From: Paenibacillus xylanivorans
GTDB lineage: Bacteria > Bacillota > Bacilli > Paenibacillales > Paenibacillaceae
Length of the DNA stretch: 39,183 bases
Direction of reading: 5' to 3'
NCBI RefSeq assembly: GCF_001280595.1
Contig: NZ_LITU01000036.1
Coordinates: forward strand, 233,675 to 272,857
Shown: positions 9,153-17,422 of the stretch, one piece after another
Numbering within the stretch: the stretch's first letter is position 1
How the letters are laid out: every line of letters begins with the position of its first letter
Made by a program: the position numbers and the translations under genes
Notes under the pieces: model-generated
What the model saw: only the letters and a program-made list of their open reading frames with translations
What the model was told of the DNA's origin: nothing
The model's database searches: none

Positions 9153-9392
9153 CTACCCCTTCGCGCTCGTATTCGATCCGCGCAATGAACGGGGTGAGCT
9201 GCTTCGTGCAGTGCTGCCGGATTTGGAGGCGCTGCCGGAGGGCGTATTTTCAAAACGCTTACGTTCGGTCCGCTCCATCTGCACGATCTGGCCTTCATGT
9301 ACAACGATGTGCAGCGAGCCAAACTCCATGTCATTCAGTTGTCCGGCAATTCGATCCATCCATACCTCATCCACTTTTAACGGCTTAGCCAT
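9153..9392 (-). CDS. YezD-family (DUF2292) small protein of the sulfate operon
   Basis: A 79-residue protein. The ATG at 9392 has GAGGAGG 8 nt upstream, while the open frame itself extends further 5' without a good ribosome site. The first 50 residues match the YezD/DUF2292 pattern: DEVWMDRIAGQL, then a strand-like GSLHIVVHEGQIVQME and the basic RTERKRFE. Members are usually about 55-60 residues and have no established biochemical role. They recur near sulfate and cysteine assimilation genes, and this one lies at the end of a sulfate uptake operon. The last 25 residues (Ser/Arg-rich) are longer than usual, and the plus-strand frame across 9115-9240 is also open, so a frameshift in the tail cannot be excluded. 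Confidence 0.72.
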   Translation of the reverse strand: MAKPLKVDEVWMDRIAGQLNDMEFGSLHIVVHEGQIVQMERTERKRFENTPSGSASKSGSTARSSSPRSLRGSNTSAKG

Positions 9393-9616
9393 AGAGCCGC
9401 CTCCTCTTCTCGGGCTACTGCCCGCTATATTCCTCAAGTGTGCTGTCATCCAACCCGACTTATAATTCATTCTTATCCAACCTATATACTTGGTTTATAC
9501 ATTAGCAGGGCTTCCAGTAGCTGTCAATCCGAATTTTCTTGAATCGGAGACAACATCCAATTCATTCGGGACCCTTTTAAAAACCAAAATATTCGGCATG
9601 GATTTCGGAGCGTTAA

Positions 9617-10492
9617 TCACTTTTCGGGAATCGTTTTATGACCCAGCCAGCTCTTGAGCAGCAACGTTGCCAGAGCCAAAATGAGCAGCAAGGAGGCGAC
9701 GGCAAACGAAGCAGAGAATTGATACTCGTTATATAAAATTTCGACATGCAGTGGCAGCGTGTTGGTCTCCCCGCGAATATGACCGGACACGACAGACACA
9801 GCTCCGAATTCGCCCATGGCACGCGCATTACACAGAATGATGCCATACAGCAGGCCCCACTTGATGTTGGGCAGAGTCACGTTCCAGAAGATCCTCCACC
9901 CGGAGGCTCCCAGCGTCACCGCCGCTTCTTCTTCCCTCGTGCCCTGATCCTCCATCAGTGGAATGAGTTCTCTGGCGACGAATGGAAAAGTAATGAACAA
10001 CGTTGCGATGACAATGCCGGGTAGGGCGAAAATAATTTTGATATCATGCTCGGCCAACCACGGTCCAAACCATCCATTCGAACCAAAAACGAGGACAAAG
10101 ATCAACCCGCCCACCACCGGCGAGATCGAAAAAGGAAGATCAATCAGGGTGATCATGAGACCTTTTCCCCTGAACTGGAACTTGGTAATAACCCATGCAG
10201 CCGCTACACCGAATATCGTATTAAGCGGTACGGTGATCCCAGCAACCAGAAGCGTAAGTTTCAATGCCGACATCGCATCCGGTTCGGTAAGCGCGGCGAT
10301 GTAGACACCCCAGCCCTGCTTCAGCGCCTCCATCAACACGATCACCAGCGGTAAGATAAGCAGCCATATCAGCACCAGACTTGCCAGTCCAATTAACAAC
10401 CATTTGACCCATGGAGCTTCCGTCGTTGCACGGTTCGTTCCGGGGCCAGTTCGTACGGGTGGAACAGGGCTCAGTGGAACAGAACCCGCCAT
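9617..10492 (-). CDS. cysW: sulfate ABC transporter permease CysW
   Basis: One of the two inner-membrane subunits that form the sulfate/thiosulfate channel. The 291-residue protein has an N-terminal cytoplasmic stretch of about 30 residues, then six predicted TM segments beginning at WLLIGLASLVLIWLLIL. The permease signature that docks on the ATPase is EEEAAVTLGASGWRIFWNVTLPNI, followed by NARAMGEFGAVSVVSG, characteristic of CysW. I place the start at ATG 10492, with AAGGAGG 8 nt upstream; the in-frame GTG at 10501 overlaps that ribosome site. It lies 72 nt after cysT, so it is in the same operon. No cysA follows. Confidence 0.92.
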   Translation of the reverse strand: MAGSVPLSPVPPVRTGPGTNRATTEAPWVKWLLIGLASLVLIWLLILPLVIVLMEALKQGWGVYIAALTEPDAMSALKLTLLVAGITVPLNTIFGVAAAWVITKFQFRGKGLMITLIDLPFSISPVVGGLIFVLVFGSNGWFGPWLAEHDIKIIFALPGIVIATLFITFPFVARELIPLMEDQGTREEEAAVTLGASGWRIFWNVTLPNIKWGLLYGIILCNARAMGEFGAVSVVSGHIRGETNTLPLHVEILYNEYQFSASFAVASLLLILALATLLLKSWLGHKTIPEK

Positions 10493-10564
10493 ACGCGGCA
10501 CCTCCTTCGGTTTGGGTAAGTGACATCCGCTTGCGCCCTAATCCCATCACGTTACCTTCTCCGG

Positions 10565-11401
10565 TTAGGCTCTGCCAGCTTTCCGGCTCCAGCGCTGCAA
10601 TGAATTAATGATCAACAATAGGACAAAAGAGACCAGCAGCAGCAGCAGGGCTACCGCCGTAGCTCCCGCATAATCGAACTGCTCCAGCTTCGCCATGATC
10701 AGCAAGGGGGCAATTTCCGTTTTCATCGGCATATTGCCCGAGATAAACACAACCGAGCCATATTCGCCAATGCCCCGGGCAAATGCCAGGGCAAACCCGG
10801 TCAGCAGAGGCGGGATTAGGTCCGGAAGCAGGATCTTCCGGAATATCCGCCATCTTCCCGCTCCCAGCGTAGCTGCAGCTTCCTCCACCTCAGCCTCCAG
10901 CTCCTGCAAAACTGGCTGCACCGTACGTACCACGAACGGAATCCCGATAAACATCAGCGCCAGTGTAATGCCCGCCTGTGAATAAGCCAGCTTGATACCC
11001 AGAGGCTCCACAAACTGCCCAATCCAGCCATTCCCGGCATACAGTGCCGTTAGAGCAACTCCCGCCACCGCCGTCGGCAAAGCAAAAGGAAGATCAATGA
11101 CGGCATCAAACAACCGTTTCCCCGGGAATTCATACCGCACCAGCACCCATGCCAGGAGCAGCCCGAGGACCAGATCGATCAGGGCCGCTGCGCCTGCGGT
11201 CAAAAAGCTCACCCGGAACGAGGCCAGCACCCTCGGATTCGTCGCCACCTCAATCAGGATGGACCAGGTTAACCCTGTGGAGTTAAACAAGAGCGCTGCC
11301 AGTGGAATAAGTACAACCAGACTCAGGTAGAGCACACTGTAACCCATCGTCAATCCGAATCCCGGCAGTGTGCGACTCCGGGCTACCATCACCTTGCTCA
11401 T
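10565..11401 (-). CDS. cysT: sulfate ABC transporter permease CysT
   Basis: The 278-residue partner permease of CysW, with six predicted TM segments starting at about residue 17 (LTMGYSVLYLSLVVLIPLAAL). The ATPase-contact loop reads EAAATLGAGRWRIFRKILLPDLIPP, and GIGEYGSVVFISGNMP is the typical CysT/CysU sequence after it. With CysW it forms the membrane channel for sulfate delivered by the Sbp lipoprotein. GAGAGG lies before the ATG. The gene begins 82 nt after the sbp stop and is in the same orientation. Confidence 0.93.
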   Translation of the reverse strand: MSKVMVARSRTLPGFGLTMGYSVLYLSLVVLIPLAALLFNSTGLTWSILIEVATNPRVLASFRVSFLTAGAAALIDLVLGLLLAWVLVRYEFPGKRLFDAVIDLPFALPTAVAGVALTALYAGNGWIGQFVEPLGIKLAYSQAGITLALMFIGIPFVVRTVQPVLQELEAEVEEAAATLGAGRWRIFRKILLPDLIPPLLTGFALAFARGIGEYGSVVFISGNMPMKTEIAPLLIMAKLEQFDYAGATAVALLLLLVSFVLLLIINSLQRWSRKAGRA

Positions 11402-11483
11402 GGACGTTCATCCTCTCTGCCTTCAGTCGGTAGGACTGGTTGGCCGCTTACATGATCACGCAACAATATCGACCTTAATAGCA

Positions 11484-12563
11484 TTAGCTGCCCGGAACAT
11501 ATATCTGGTCAAAGATACCGCCGTCATTGAAATGCTTGGCCTGTGTATCCCTCCATGTGCCAAATACATCACTCAACGTGAACAGCTCAAGCTGCGGGAA
11601 TTGATCCTTGAACTTTTCCTTCACGCTGTCCAGTGTTGGACGGTAATAGTTCTCGGCAGCAATGGTTTGCCCCTCTTCGCTGTACAAATATTTCAGATAG
11701 GCGTCCGCTACTTCGCGACTGCCCTTTTTGTCTGCATTTTTATCCACAATCGCTACAGGTGGTTCAGCCAGAATGCTGACCGAAGGTACAACAATATCGA
11801 ATTTGTCCGGACCCAGCTCTTTAACCGATAAGAAAGCCTCATTTTCCCATGCAAGCAGTACATCACCAATACCGCGCTCTACAAACGTAGTCGTTGCTCC
11901 ACGCGCTCCAGAGTCAAGTACAGGCGCATGTTTGAACAATTCTGCAACGAATGCTTTGGCCTTCTCTTCGTCATTGTTGTTATGCTTGAGCGCATATCCC
12001 CATGCTGCCAAATAGTTCCAACGTGCCCCGCCGGACGTTTTCGGATTCGGGGTAATGACCTGCGTATCTCCCTTGATGAGATCATCCCAGTCCTTGATGC
12101 CTTTCGGGTTGCCTTTTCGTACCAAAAACACGATCGTTGATGTATACGGGGAGCTGTTATGCTCGTATTTATCCTGCCAGCCCGCATTGATCAGACCTTT
12201 ATCTTCAATGGCGTCGATATCGTAACCCAATGCCAGCGTGACCACATCCGCATCCAGCCCATCTATGACGGAACGACTCTGTTTACCTGAACCGCCATGA
12301 GACTGCTTAACCGTTACTTCCTGGCCTTTCTCTTTCAGCCAATACGCCGCAAACGCCTTGTTATATTGCTCATAGAGTTCACGTGTCGGATCATAGGATA
12401 CATTCAGCAGCTCAATCGCTTTTGCTCCTTCTTTGCTGCCCTCCGCTCCCCCCGATGTTCCCGACGCATTCGTGCCACCACTTTCCGATCCGCATGCCGC
12501 CAGTACCCCTGTTAATACCAATGCCAGACCAACCAGAATACCCTTATGAATTCTCTTTTTCAT
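11484..12563 (-). CDS. sbp: sulfate-binding lipoprotein of the sulfate ABC transporter
   Basis: Captures sulfate or thiosulfate at the outer surface and delivers it to CysT/CysW. The ATG at 12563 (GGGGGGAG upstream) gives 359 residues with a signal of Lys/Arg plus [15 protein letters not shown]; Cys is the lipid-attached residue. Family marks: [18 protein letters not shown] near the mature N-terminus, [16 protein letters not shown], and [19 protein letters not shown] in the sulfate-binding region. An open frame extends 33 codons further upstream, but it runs into the leader RNA and has no signal peptide. It is the first gene of the minus-strand operon sbp-cysT-cysW-yezD. Confidence 0.95.
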   Translation of the reverse strand: MKKRIHKGILVGLALVLTGVLAACGSESGGTNASGTSGGAEGSKEGAKAIELLNVSYDPTRELYEQYNKAFAAYWLKEKGQEVTVKQSHGGSGKQSRSVIDGLDADVVTLALGYDIDAIEDKGLINAGWQDKYEHNSSPYTSTIVFLVRKGNPKGIKDWDDLIKGDTQVITPNPKTSGGARWNYLAAWGYALKHNNNDEEKAKAFVAELFKHAPVLDSGARGATTTFVERGIGDVLLAWENEAFLSVKELGPDKFDIVVPSVSILAEPPVAIVDKNADKKGSREVADAYLKYLYSEEGQTIAAENYYRPTLDSVKEKFKDQFPQLELFTLSDVFGTWRDTQAKHFNDGGIFDQIYVPGS

Positions 12564-12857
12564 AGATAACACTCCCCCCGAATGGATCTGCAAGATTACC
12601 TCAACAGGCTGAACAGCATGGAACGCACCGAAAAAACAAAAAACGGAGGAACCCCCGCGCACTTCTCCCTCATAAAGTCATGCCGGCCCAAAGGCCGTGT
12701 ATGCTTCATCCAGAATTTATACGCTACGGTGTTCCTCCGTCTATACGGTGAGAACGTTATTCTGTTCACGTTACGATCTCTCATGTGACTGTAAATGACT
12801 GCTCCGCAATTCAAGCGAAGTCATTTTTATTATTCCTACCTGTTTAGTGAGTTATAT
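12564..12857 (-). ncRNA. structured 5' leader of the sulfate operon
   Basis: About 290 nt lie between the predicted transcription start and the sbp ATG. In transcript order: hairpin 1 (AAATGACT/AGTCATTT arms, 12826-12793), hairpin 2 (AACGT/ACGTT, 12772-12753), then the 96-nt terminator hairpin. I do not see the conserved cores of the SAM-I (S-box) or T-box leaders, which commonly control sulfur genes in Bacillota. A possible short reading frame from ATG 12679 contains one Cys codon, but its ribosome site is poor. The regulator or ligand is unknown. Confidence 0.5.
12644..12739 (-). terminator. leader terminator (putative attenuator) of the sulfate operon
   Basis: On the minus strand the outer arms CGGAGGAAC (12739-12731) and GTTCCTCCG (12652-12644) pair, enclosing an inner hairpin CGGCC-TTTG-GGCCG (12697-12684). 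The outer arm is immediately followed by TTTTTTGTTTTTT. It lies between the sbp promoter and the sbp start codon, so it should stop transcription early unless an alternative fold forms. Confidence 0.65.
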
Positions 12858-12861
12858 ACGT

Positions 12862-12890
12862 ATCATAAGGGCAGTGCATATGGCTGTCAA
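12862..12890 (-). promoter_or_regulatory. sigma-A promoter of the sulfate operon
   Basis: On the minus strand TTGACA (12890-12885), 17 nt, TATGAT (12867-12862). This is a full-consensus -35 and a 5/6 -10. The start would fall near 12855, giving the long leader described. Confidence 0.72.
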
Positions 12891-12929
12891 ACGTTTTTTT
12901 CCGATTTCTACCGAATATCTGTGTAAATG

Positions 12930-12967
12930 GCAGAAAAAGAAGAACAACGAACCCAAGTCCGTTGTTC
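12930..12967 (-). terminator. terminator after the rhamnogalacturonan lyase gene
   Basis: On the minus strand GAACAACG (12967-12960) and CGTTGTTC (12949-12942) pair and are followed by TTCTTTTTCTG. A second, perfect 12-bp hairpin (GGAAATGGCATG/CATGCCATTTCC, 13009-13036) lies directly after the stop codon without a U-tract. Confidence 0.75.
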
Positions 12968-13042
12968 CCTTGTCAGCGGCGTGTTTTATACGCTGTAAAA
13001 TCATCCTAGGAAATGGCATGAGTCCATGCCATTTCCCAATCT

Positions 13043-14917
13043 TTATTTGCCCGCATACCGAATATTCGGCACTGGAGGCGTACTCATGCCATCTCCCAAA
13101 TAAAAGCCAGTGTGTGGCGGTTGGTTATAGGCTACATTTTGCCAAGCTACGCCAAGACGGTATACCGGATCATGCATCAGGGTATAGATGCGTTTGTCCG
13201 TTACCGCTGTTGTCGTGTAGATACGCAGCGCAGAGCTGTCATTGGTCCGCCATACCACTTCCTCTCTCCAGTCTCCGAACAGGTCGGCCTGCAGATTTGG
13301 CGTGGACTTCGTTCCATTATTGGAAGAAACACCGGAAGCGGTCAGCAGATTAACTGTTTTGCTATTCGCATAATCCCATTTATCAATTCGGTTGCTGTCC
13401 AGCAGTTCGCGGAGCAAATCAGCATCCCACCAAATTCCAAAATTCGTGGAGGAAGGCAGGGTTGTCCCTATTTTCTGCCCTTTGGCCGTATACAAACCAC
13501 CGTCTGCCCAAACTTCTGCACCCTTATAACGTGGATCGATATCGGCTGCCATGCCGCGTCCAATATCCTTCGATGTAGGTATGCCCCAGATCAATTGACC
13601 TGTACGTGCATCGCGGAATTCCACGCCCGCATTGGAGGGTGTCTCATGTACCTGAAATACTTCGAGACCTGGACGGTCGGGGTCCAGATCGCTTAGATGC
13701 ATCGCATCCCCATGGTAGAGCCCTGTCGTGTAGAGACCCTTACCGTTATCATCCACCGCCATCGCTCCGTAAACGATTTCGTCTTTGCCATCGCCATCCA
13801 CATCCGCAACGCTCAGATTATGGTTGCCCTGTCCTGCGTAAGCTGAATTACCCGACGTGTTGGAGTCAAACGTCCACAGTTTGGTTAGTTGTCCATCACT
13901 CCAATTGTATGCCACCAGCACAGTCCGAGTGTAATAACCGCGCGCCATGACCAGACTTGGCCGCTCCCCATCCAAATACGCAATTGCTGCAAGGAATCGA
14001 TCGACCCGGTTGCCGTAGTTGTCTCCCCAATCGGATACATTGCCACGCGCCGGTTCATAGTTTACCGTGGAGAGTGCTTTACCCGTCTGCCCATTGAAGA
14101 TCGTAAGAAACTCCGGTCCTGACAGAACATACCCGCTTGAATTACGATAATCCTTGCTGGCATCGCCGATGACTACTCCCGTACCATCCTTGGTACCATC
14201 AGCCGTTTTCATCGCCACCTCGGCCTTGCCGTCTCCGTCCAGATCGTACACCATGAACTGGGTGTAATGAGCACCAGCACGGATATTTTCACCCAGACTG
14301 ATACGCCATAGGCGCGTTCCATTCAATTTGTAGGCATCGATAAATACCTCGCCTGTGTAGCCGCTTTGGGAGTTATCCTTGGAGTTGGACGGGTCCCATT
14401 TCACGATTAATTCATACTCGCCGTCCCCATCCAAATCGCCTGCACTCGCATCATTGGCACTATACGTATAGGCAACACCATCCGGGGTTGTACCGCCTGT
14501 CGGCACACTGAGAGGTACGGACAGATAATTATTTCCCCAAACGCTCGCTGCGGCTGACGCCGCCTGTTCTGTTCCGCCCACTACGGCTCGAACCGTATAT
14601 TTGGAACTGCTTGTCCCACTTGCATCCTGGAGGTTGGTGCTGTTCGTTATGGGCGATGCGTTTACCTTGGTTCCATCCCGATAGACATTAAACGACACAT
14701 TTGACCCTTCCGTACCCAGGAGCCGCCAACTGACAAACACACCTGTGCCTGTCTTCACTGCAACCACACCACGGTCCAGAAACTCCATCTGACGGGCACC
14801 CGCAGCATGAGTGATCGGCGTTTTCCCAAGACCGAGCGAAGTAACCAGTAACGCAGAACTCAGCAGGGATACCCCCGCGGTCCGCAATGTGCGCTTCCAT
14901 AATGATCGTTTTCCCAT
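13043..14917 (-). CDS. yesW: secreted rhamnogalacturonan lyase (PL11, YesW-like)
   Basis: Cleaves the rhamnogalacturonan-I backbone of pectin by beta-elimination outside the cell. The ATG at 14917 (GGGGAGG upstream) gives 624 residues, close to the usual length of Bacillus YesW. The N-terminus is a signal peptide (GKRSLWKRTLRTAG then a hydrophobic run, likely cleaved after THA). The mature part starts RQMEFLDRGVVAVKTGTGVFVSWRLLG, typical of PL11. The propeller carries calcium-binding repeats such as DLDGDGEYE, DLDGDGKAE and DVDGDGKDE, and GDWREEVVWR and HDPVYRLGVAWQN near the end. The signal peptide favours the secreted endo-type YesW over cytosolic YesX. A cre-like site 62 nt upstream suggests catabolite repression. 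Confidence 0.94.
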   Translation of the reverse strand: MGKRSLWKRTLRTAGVSLLSSALLVTSLGLGKTPITHAAGARQMEFLDRGVVAVKTGTGVFVSWRLLGTEGSNVSFNVYRDGTKVNASPITNSTNLQDASGTSSSKYTVRAVVGGTEQAASAAASVWGNNYLSVPLSVPTGGTTPDGVAYTYSANDASAGDLDGDGEYELIVKWDPSNSKDNSQSGYTGEVFIDAYKLNGTRLWRISLGENIRAGAHYTQFMVYDLDGDGKAEVAMKTADGTKDGTGVVIGDASKDYRNSSGYVLSGPEFLTIFNGQTGKALSTVNYEPARGNVSDWGDNYGNRVDRFLAAIAYLDGERPSLVMARGYYTRTVLVAYNWSDGQLTKLWTFDSNTSGNSAYAGQGNHNLSVADVDGDGKDEIVYGAMAVDDNGKGLYTTGLYHGDAMHLSDLDPDRPGLEVFQVHETPSNAGVEFRDARTGQLIWGIPTSKDIGRGMAADIDPRYKGAEVWADGGLYTAKGQKIGTTLPSSTNFGIWWDADLLRELLDSNRIDKWDYANSKTVNLLTASGVSSNNGTKSTPNLQADLFGDWREEVVWRTNDSSALRIYTTTAVTDKRIYTLMHDPVYRLGVAWQNVAYNQPPHTGFYLGDGMSTPPVPNIRYAGK

Positions 14918-14978
14918 AAAGCCACTGCCTCCCCAATCGAATTGGTAAGCCCGATGCCCTTGGTAGCGCCATCTCATA

Positions 14979-14992
14979 TGTAAGCGCTTTAA
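14979..14992 (-). promoter_or_regulatory. CcpA cre-like site upstream of the lyase gene
   Basis: On the minus strand TTAAAGCGCTTACA matches the cre consensus TGWAANCGNTNWCA at every position except the second. It overlaps or follows a TATATT -10-like box, a repressing position. Confidence 0.6.
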
Positions 14993-15060
14993 TATAACTA
15001 TTTTAAATTAAACATATAATCCCATATATAGGTCTAACTTAGTAATTTTATGTATAAAAA

Positions 15061-15093
15061 AAAGGGGGAAAGCCGAAAGATGCCTCTTTCGAC
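15061..15093 (-). terminator. terminator after the lactonase gene
   Basis: On the minus strand TCGAAAGA-GGCA-TCTTTCG is followed by GCTTTCCCCC and eight T. It ends the minus-strand lactonase transcript before the lyase promoter. Confidence 0.75.
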
Positions 15094-15173
15094 TTGAATG
15101 CTTCGTTCTCGCACGCTCAATTTCAACCTGAAGCAACAATCTGAAGCAACAAAGAATTATGCTTCATCTCATC

Positions 15174-16232
15174 CTAAACTACAGGTACGATACATACTGG
15201 GCGGGACAACTCCAACTTGAAACCATTATGTGTCAGACGTCCGTCTTCGCCATCGATCTGAAAAGCAACAAGGTTGTTGCTGTCCTGATTAGCCACCAGC
15301 AGAATACCGCCAGGCAACAGGTTGAAGTTGCGCGGAGTCTGACCAATGGTGGAAGTCCACTCTATAGCCTCCAGCTCACCGGATTCCTGGTCGATGTGAT
15401 ACAGCACAATGCTGTCATCTCCACGGTTGGAAGCATACAGGAAACGCCCACAAGGGGACACACGGATATCCGCCGAAGTACCTTCTCCATTATGCCCCTC
15501 TGGCAGTGTAGAGATATGCTGCAGCGTAGTGAACTCACCTCTACGCTGATCATACATGAATGCCGTAACGGTGTTACTCAATTCATTAATTACATATGCC
15601 CATTTCGAGTTAGGGTGGAAGACAAGATGTCTCGGTCCGGAGCCTGGAGGCTGATTCATCTCCCGGTGTGTAACCAGACGGCCCTCCTCGTTACGGTACA
15701 CAATAATCTGATCCAGACCCAGATCACAGACAACAGCATACTGACCCGAAGGGTCTGGTTGAATGGAGTGGGCGTGCGGACCTTCCTGACGGTCATCATT
15801 CTGCCCTCTACCAGTATGCTCCACAAGCGCACTCATCTCTCCAAGCGTGCCTTGATCCCCCACCGGGAATACATTCACACTGCCGCTGCTGTAGTTCGAA
15901 GTCAGCACCCATTTGCCATCCTCCGTGACAGATATATAACAAGGCGAAGCGCCCTTCGTCAACTTGCGATCCATCAAGTGCAGTTCACTCGTTGCGGCAT
16001 CCCTGCGATAGACCAGCACCTCTCCCTGATCTGTCTCACTCACCACGTACAGACAATTCCCATCCGGGCATAAAGCAAGGTAGGATGGATTGTCCACCCC
16101 TTCCATATGATTTACAATCCGCATCTCGCCTGTATCCTTATTCAATGCACATAGAAAGATCCCCGGTTGATCCGCTGATGCATAAGTACCTGTATAGAAC
16201 AAAACTTCATTGGTTGCTGTCGTTTCCATCAT
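15174..16232 (-). CDS. pgl: lactonase family protein (6-phosphogluconolactonase type, beta-propeller)
   Basis: A 352-residue cytosolic seven-bladed beta-propeller of the YkgB/Pgl family, which hydrolyses 6-phosphogluconolactone in the oxidative pentose phosphate pathway. Blade repeats read NPSYLALCPDGNCLYVVSE, GASPCYISVTEDGKWVLTSNY, GPRHLVFHPNSKWAYVINE and DIRVSPCGRFLYASNRG. GPHAHSIQPDPSG contains the conserved His pair seen in this family, and RNFNLLPGGILLVANQDSNN closes the propeller. GGAGAG lies before the ATG ATG start. Activity on the phosphorylated sugar lactone is assigned by family; some members act on other lactones. It stands alone with its own terminator. Confidence 0.9.
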   Translation of the reverse strand: MMETTATNEVLFYTGTYASADQPGIFLCALNKDTGEMRIVNHMEGVDNPSYLALCPDGNCLYVVSETDQGEVLVYRRDAATSELHLMDRKLTKGASPCYISVTEDGKWVLTSNYSSGSVNVFPVGDQGTLGEMSALVEHTGRGQNDDRQEGPHAHSIQPDPSGQYAVVCDLGLDQIIVYRNEEGRLVTHREMNQPPGSGPRHLVFHPNSKWAYVINELSNTVTAFMYDQRRGEFTTLQHISTLPEGHNGEGTSADIRVSPCGRFLYASNRGDDSIVLYHIDQESGELEAIEWTSTIGQTPRNFNLLPGGILLVANQDSNNLVAFQIDGEDGRLTHNGFKLELSRPVCIVPVV

Positions 16233-16628
16233 TTCATTCTCTCCTTATTCATTCAAATGGTTAGCCTTGCTCTATAATTACATGCAAATATACGAAGCTG
16301 TAAACCGTATGATTGATTCCACTGTTATGTATTTAACCATTTCACGTCGCTTTGCTTCAGTGGTTATCCTCCCTCACCATAATACAAAGCATGAAACCTT
16401 ACAAGAGCTCAGCCACATGGTGTATGTCCCAACGAAATCAAGTATGCAAAAACTCAATATATTACCTGATTCGCTACCGCAGAAACGGTTGAACTGAATA
16501 GTAACGATCCCTTTCATGTTGAAAAACCAATGGAAAATTGCAGCAACCTTTTGAGGAAAAGGGTCGTCTATAGGGGCAAATAGCTTTTATACAAAGGGAT
16601 AATCCCGGAAAAGTGAGGCGAACCTGAT
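16233..16628. other. divergent intergenic region between pgl and the SLH gene
   Basis: Nearly 400 bases without a convincing gene; the plus-strand frame 16210-16497 overlaps the pgl 5' end and has no ribosome site. The last 90 bases hold the ECF-like promoter and the SLH gene ribosome site. Confidence 0.45.
16543..16568 (+). promoter_or_regulatory. putative ECF sigma factor promoter of the SLH gene
   Basis: GCAACC (16543-16548) and CGTC (16565-16568) are separated by 16 nt, the AACC...CGTC pattern recognised by many Bacillota ECF sigma factors. The SLH start codon is 60 nt downstream. No good sigma-A -35/-10 pair was found in the same stretch. Confidence 0.5.
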
Positions 16629-17312
16629 ATGAAAAAAAATATGTTGGCTACGTTAACCGCCGGAGCTTTACTCACCCTTTCTCTGAGCGCGGGTCCGATA
16701 CACGCAGCTCAAGCAGAATTCACGGATATTCAAGGTATTGCGGGGGCAGACAAGATTGAATCCCTGCATCAGGATGGCTTAATCAAAGGAGTGAGTGATA
16801 GCTTGTTCAAACCGGAACAGGAACTAAACACGGCTCAGGGTATACAGCTCATTGCAGATGGTCTCCATCTGAATTTGGACACGATTCGTTTTATCAAGCA
16901 GCCACTGCCCAGTGACTATTTCTCCAACGTAAAAGATGGCGTATGGTACAGTGATGCTTTTATCCGTGCGCAGTTCAATGGCATTAAGATGTCAAACGAT
17001 ATCGATCCTTCCAAGGCGTTGACCCGTGAACAGCACACCCTTTTCTTGATGCAGGGCATTGAAGCCAAAGGCGGCCTGCCGATGATTAACATCAAGCCTG
17101 TAGATATCACGGATGAAAAAGAACTTACTCCAGAATTTCAAGGCGCTGTTCAACGCTCCCTTGTCTTGAAGATTAACACGCTCGATGCGGAGGGCAACTT
17201 TAATCCGAAGGAAACGATTACCCGCGCCGAAGCTGCGGTTATGATGTATAACGCGATTGAGTATCTGGAAGATTTCAATGCACCGAAAATCCCGGAAACA
17301 CCAGAGAAATAA
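16629..17312 (+). CDS. secreted SLH-domain protein
   Basis: A 227-residue exported protein with signal peptide KKNMLATLTAGALLTLSLSAGPIHA (cleavage likely after about residue 26). Most of the mature chain is made of degenerate S-layer homology repeats: IESLHQDGLIKGVSD with FKPEQELNTAQGIQLI (about 43-78), WYSDAFIRAQFNGI with DPSKALTREQHTLFL (about 106-140), and FQGAVQRSLVLKIN with FNPKETITRAEAAVMMYNAI (about 168-212). SLH modules bind pyruvylated secondary cell-wall polymer, so the protein should stay on the cell wall. No additional catalytic domain is present, so its role may be structural or stress-related. The ECF-type promoter suggests envelope-stress control (inference). Confidence 0.82.
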   Translation: MKKNMLATLTAGALLTLSLSAGPIHAAQAEFTDIQGIAGADKIESLHQDGLIKGVSDSLFKPEQELNTAQGIQLIADGLHLNLDTIRFIKQPLPSDYFSNVKDGVWYSDAFIRAQFNGIKMSNDIDPSKALTREQHTLFLMQGIEAKGGLPMINIKPVDITDEKELTPEFQGAVQRSLVLKINTLDAEGNFNPKETITRAEAAVMMYNAIEYLEDFNAPKIPETPEK

Positions 17313-17336
17313 TGCCCTATTGTCATTTTAAATACC

Positions 17337-17390
17337 AAACAGCCGCATATTCCCTCTAAAGCTAAAGGGGACATGCGGCTGTTTTCGTTA
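17337..17390. terminator. bidirectional terminator between the SLH and nitroreductase genes
   Basis: The arms AAACAGCCGCAT (17337-17348) and ATGCGGCTGTTT (17373-17384) pair perfectly, with an inner CCCT/AGGG stem and TTTTCGTT after it. It lies between convergent genes. Confidence 0.82.
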
Positions 17391-17422
17391 TATCTATTGA
17401 GATAACTGATTCAAGATCAGTC

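Noticed and set aside
12596..12679. Cysteine-containing leader peptide (from ATG 12679) in the sulfate leader
   Set aside because: Only one Cys codon and no ribosome site; too weak to call, although kept in mind for attenuation models.
12644..12790. S-box (SAM-I) or T-box leader upstream of sbp
   Set aside because: GGAGGAACACCGTAGCG loosely recalls the T-box AGGGTGGNACCGCG, but the core does not align, and no S-box core is present.
13112..13950. Plus-strand frames over the rhamnogalacturonan lyase gene
   Set aside because: The minus frame shows PL11 motifs and calcium-binding repeats; the plus frames have no ribosome site.
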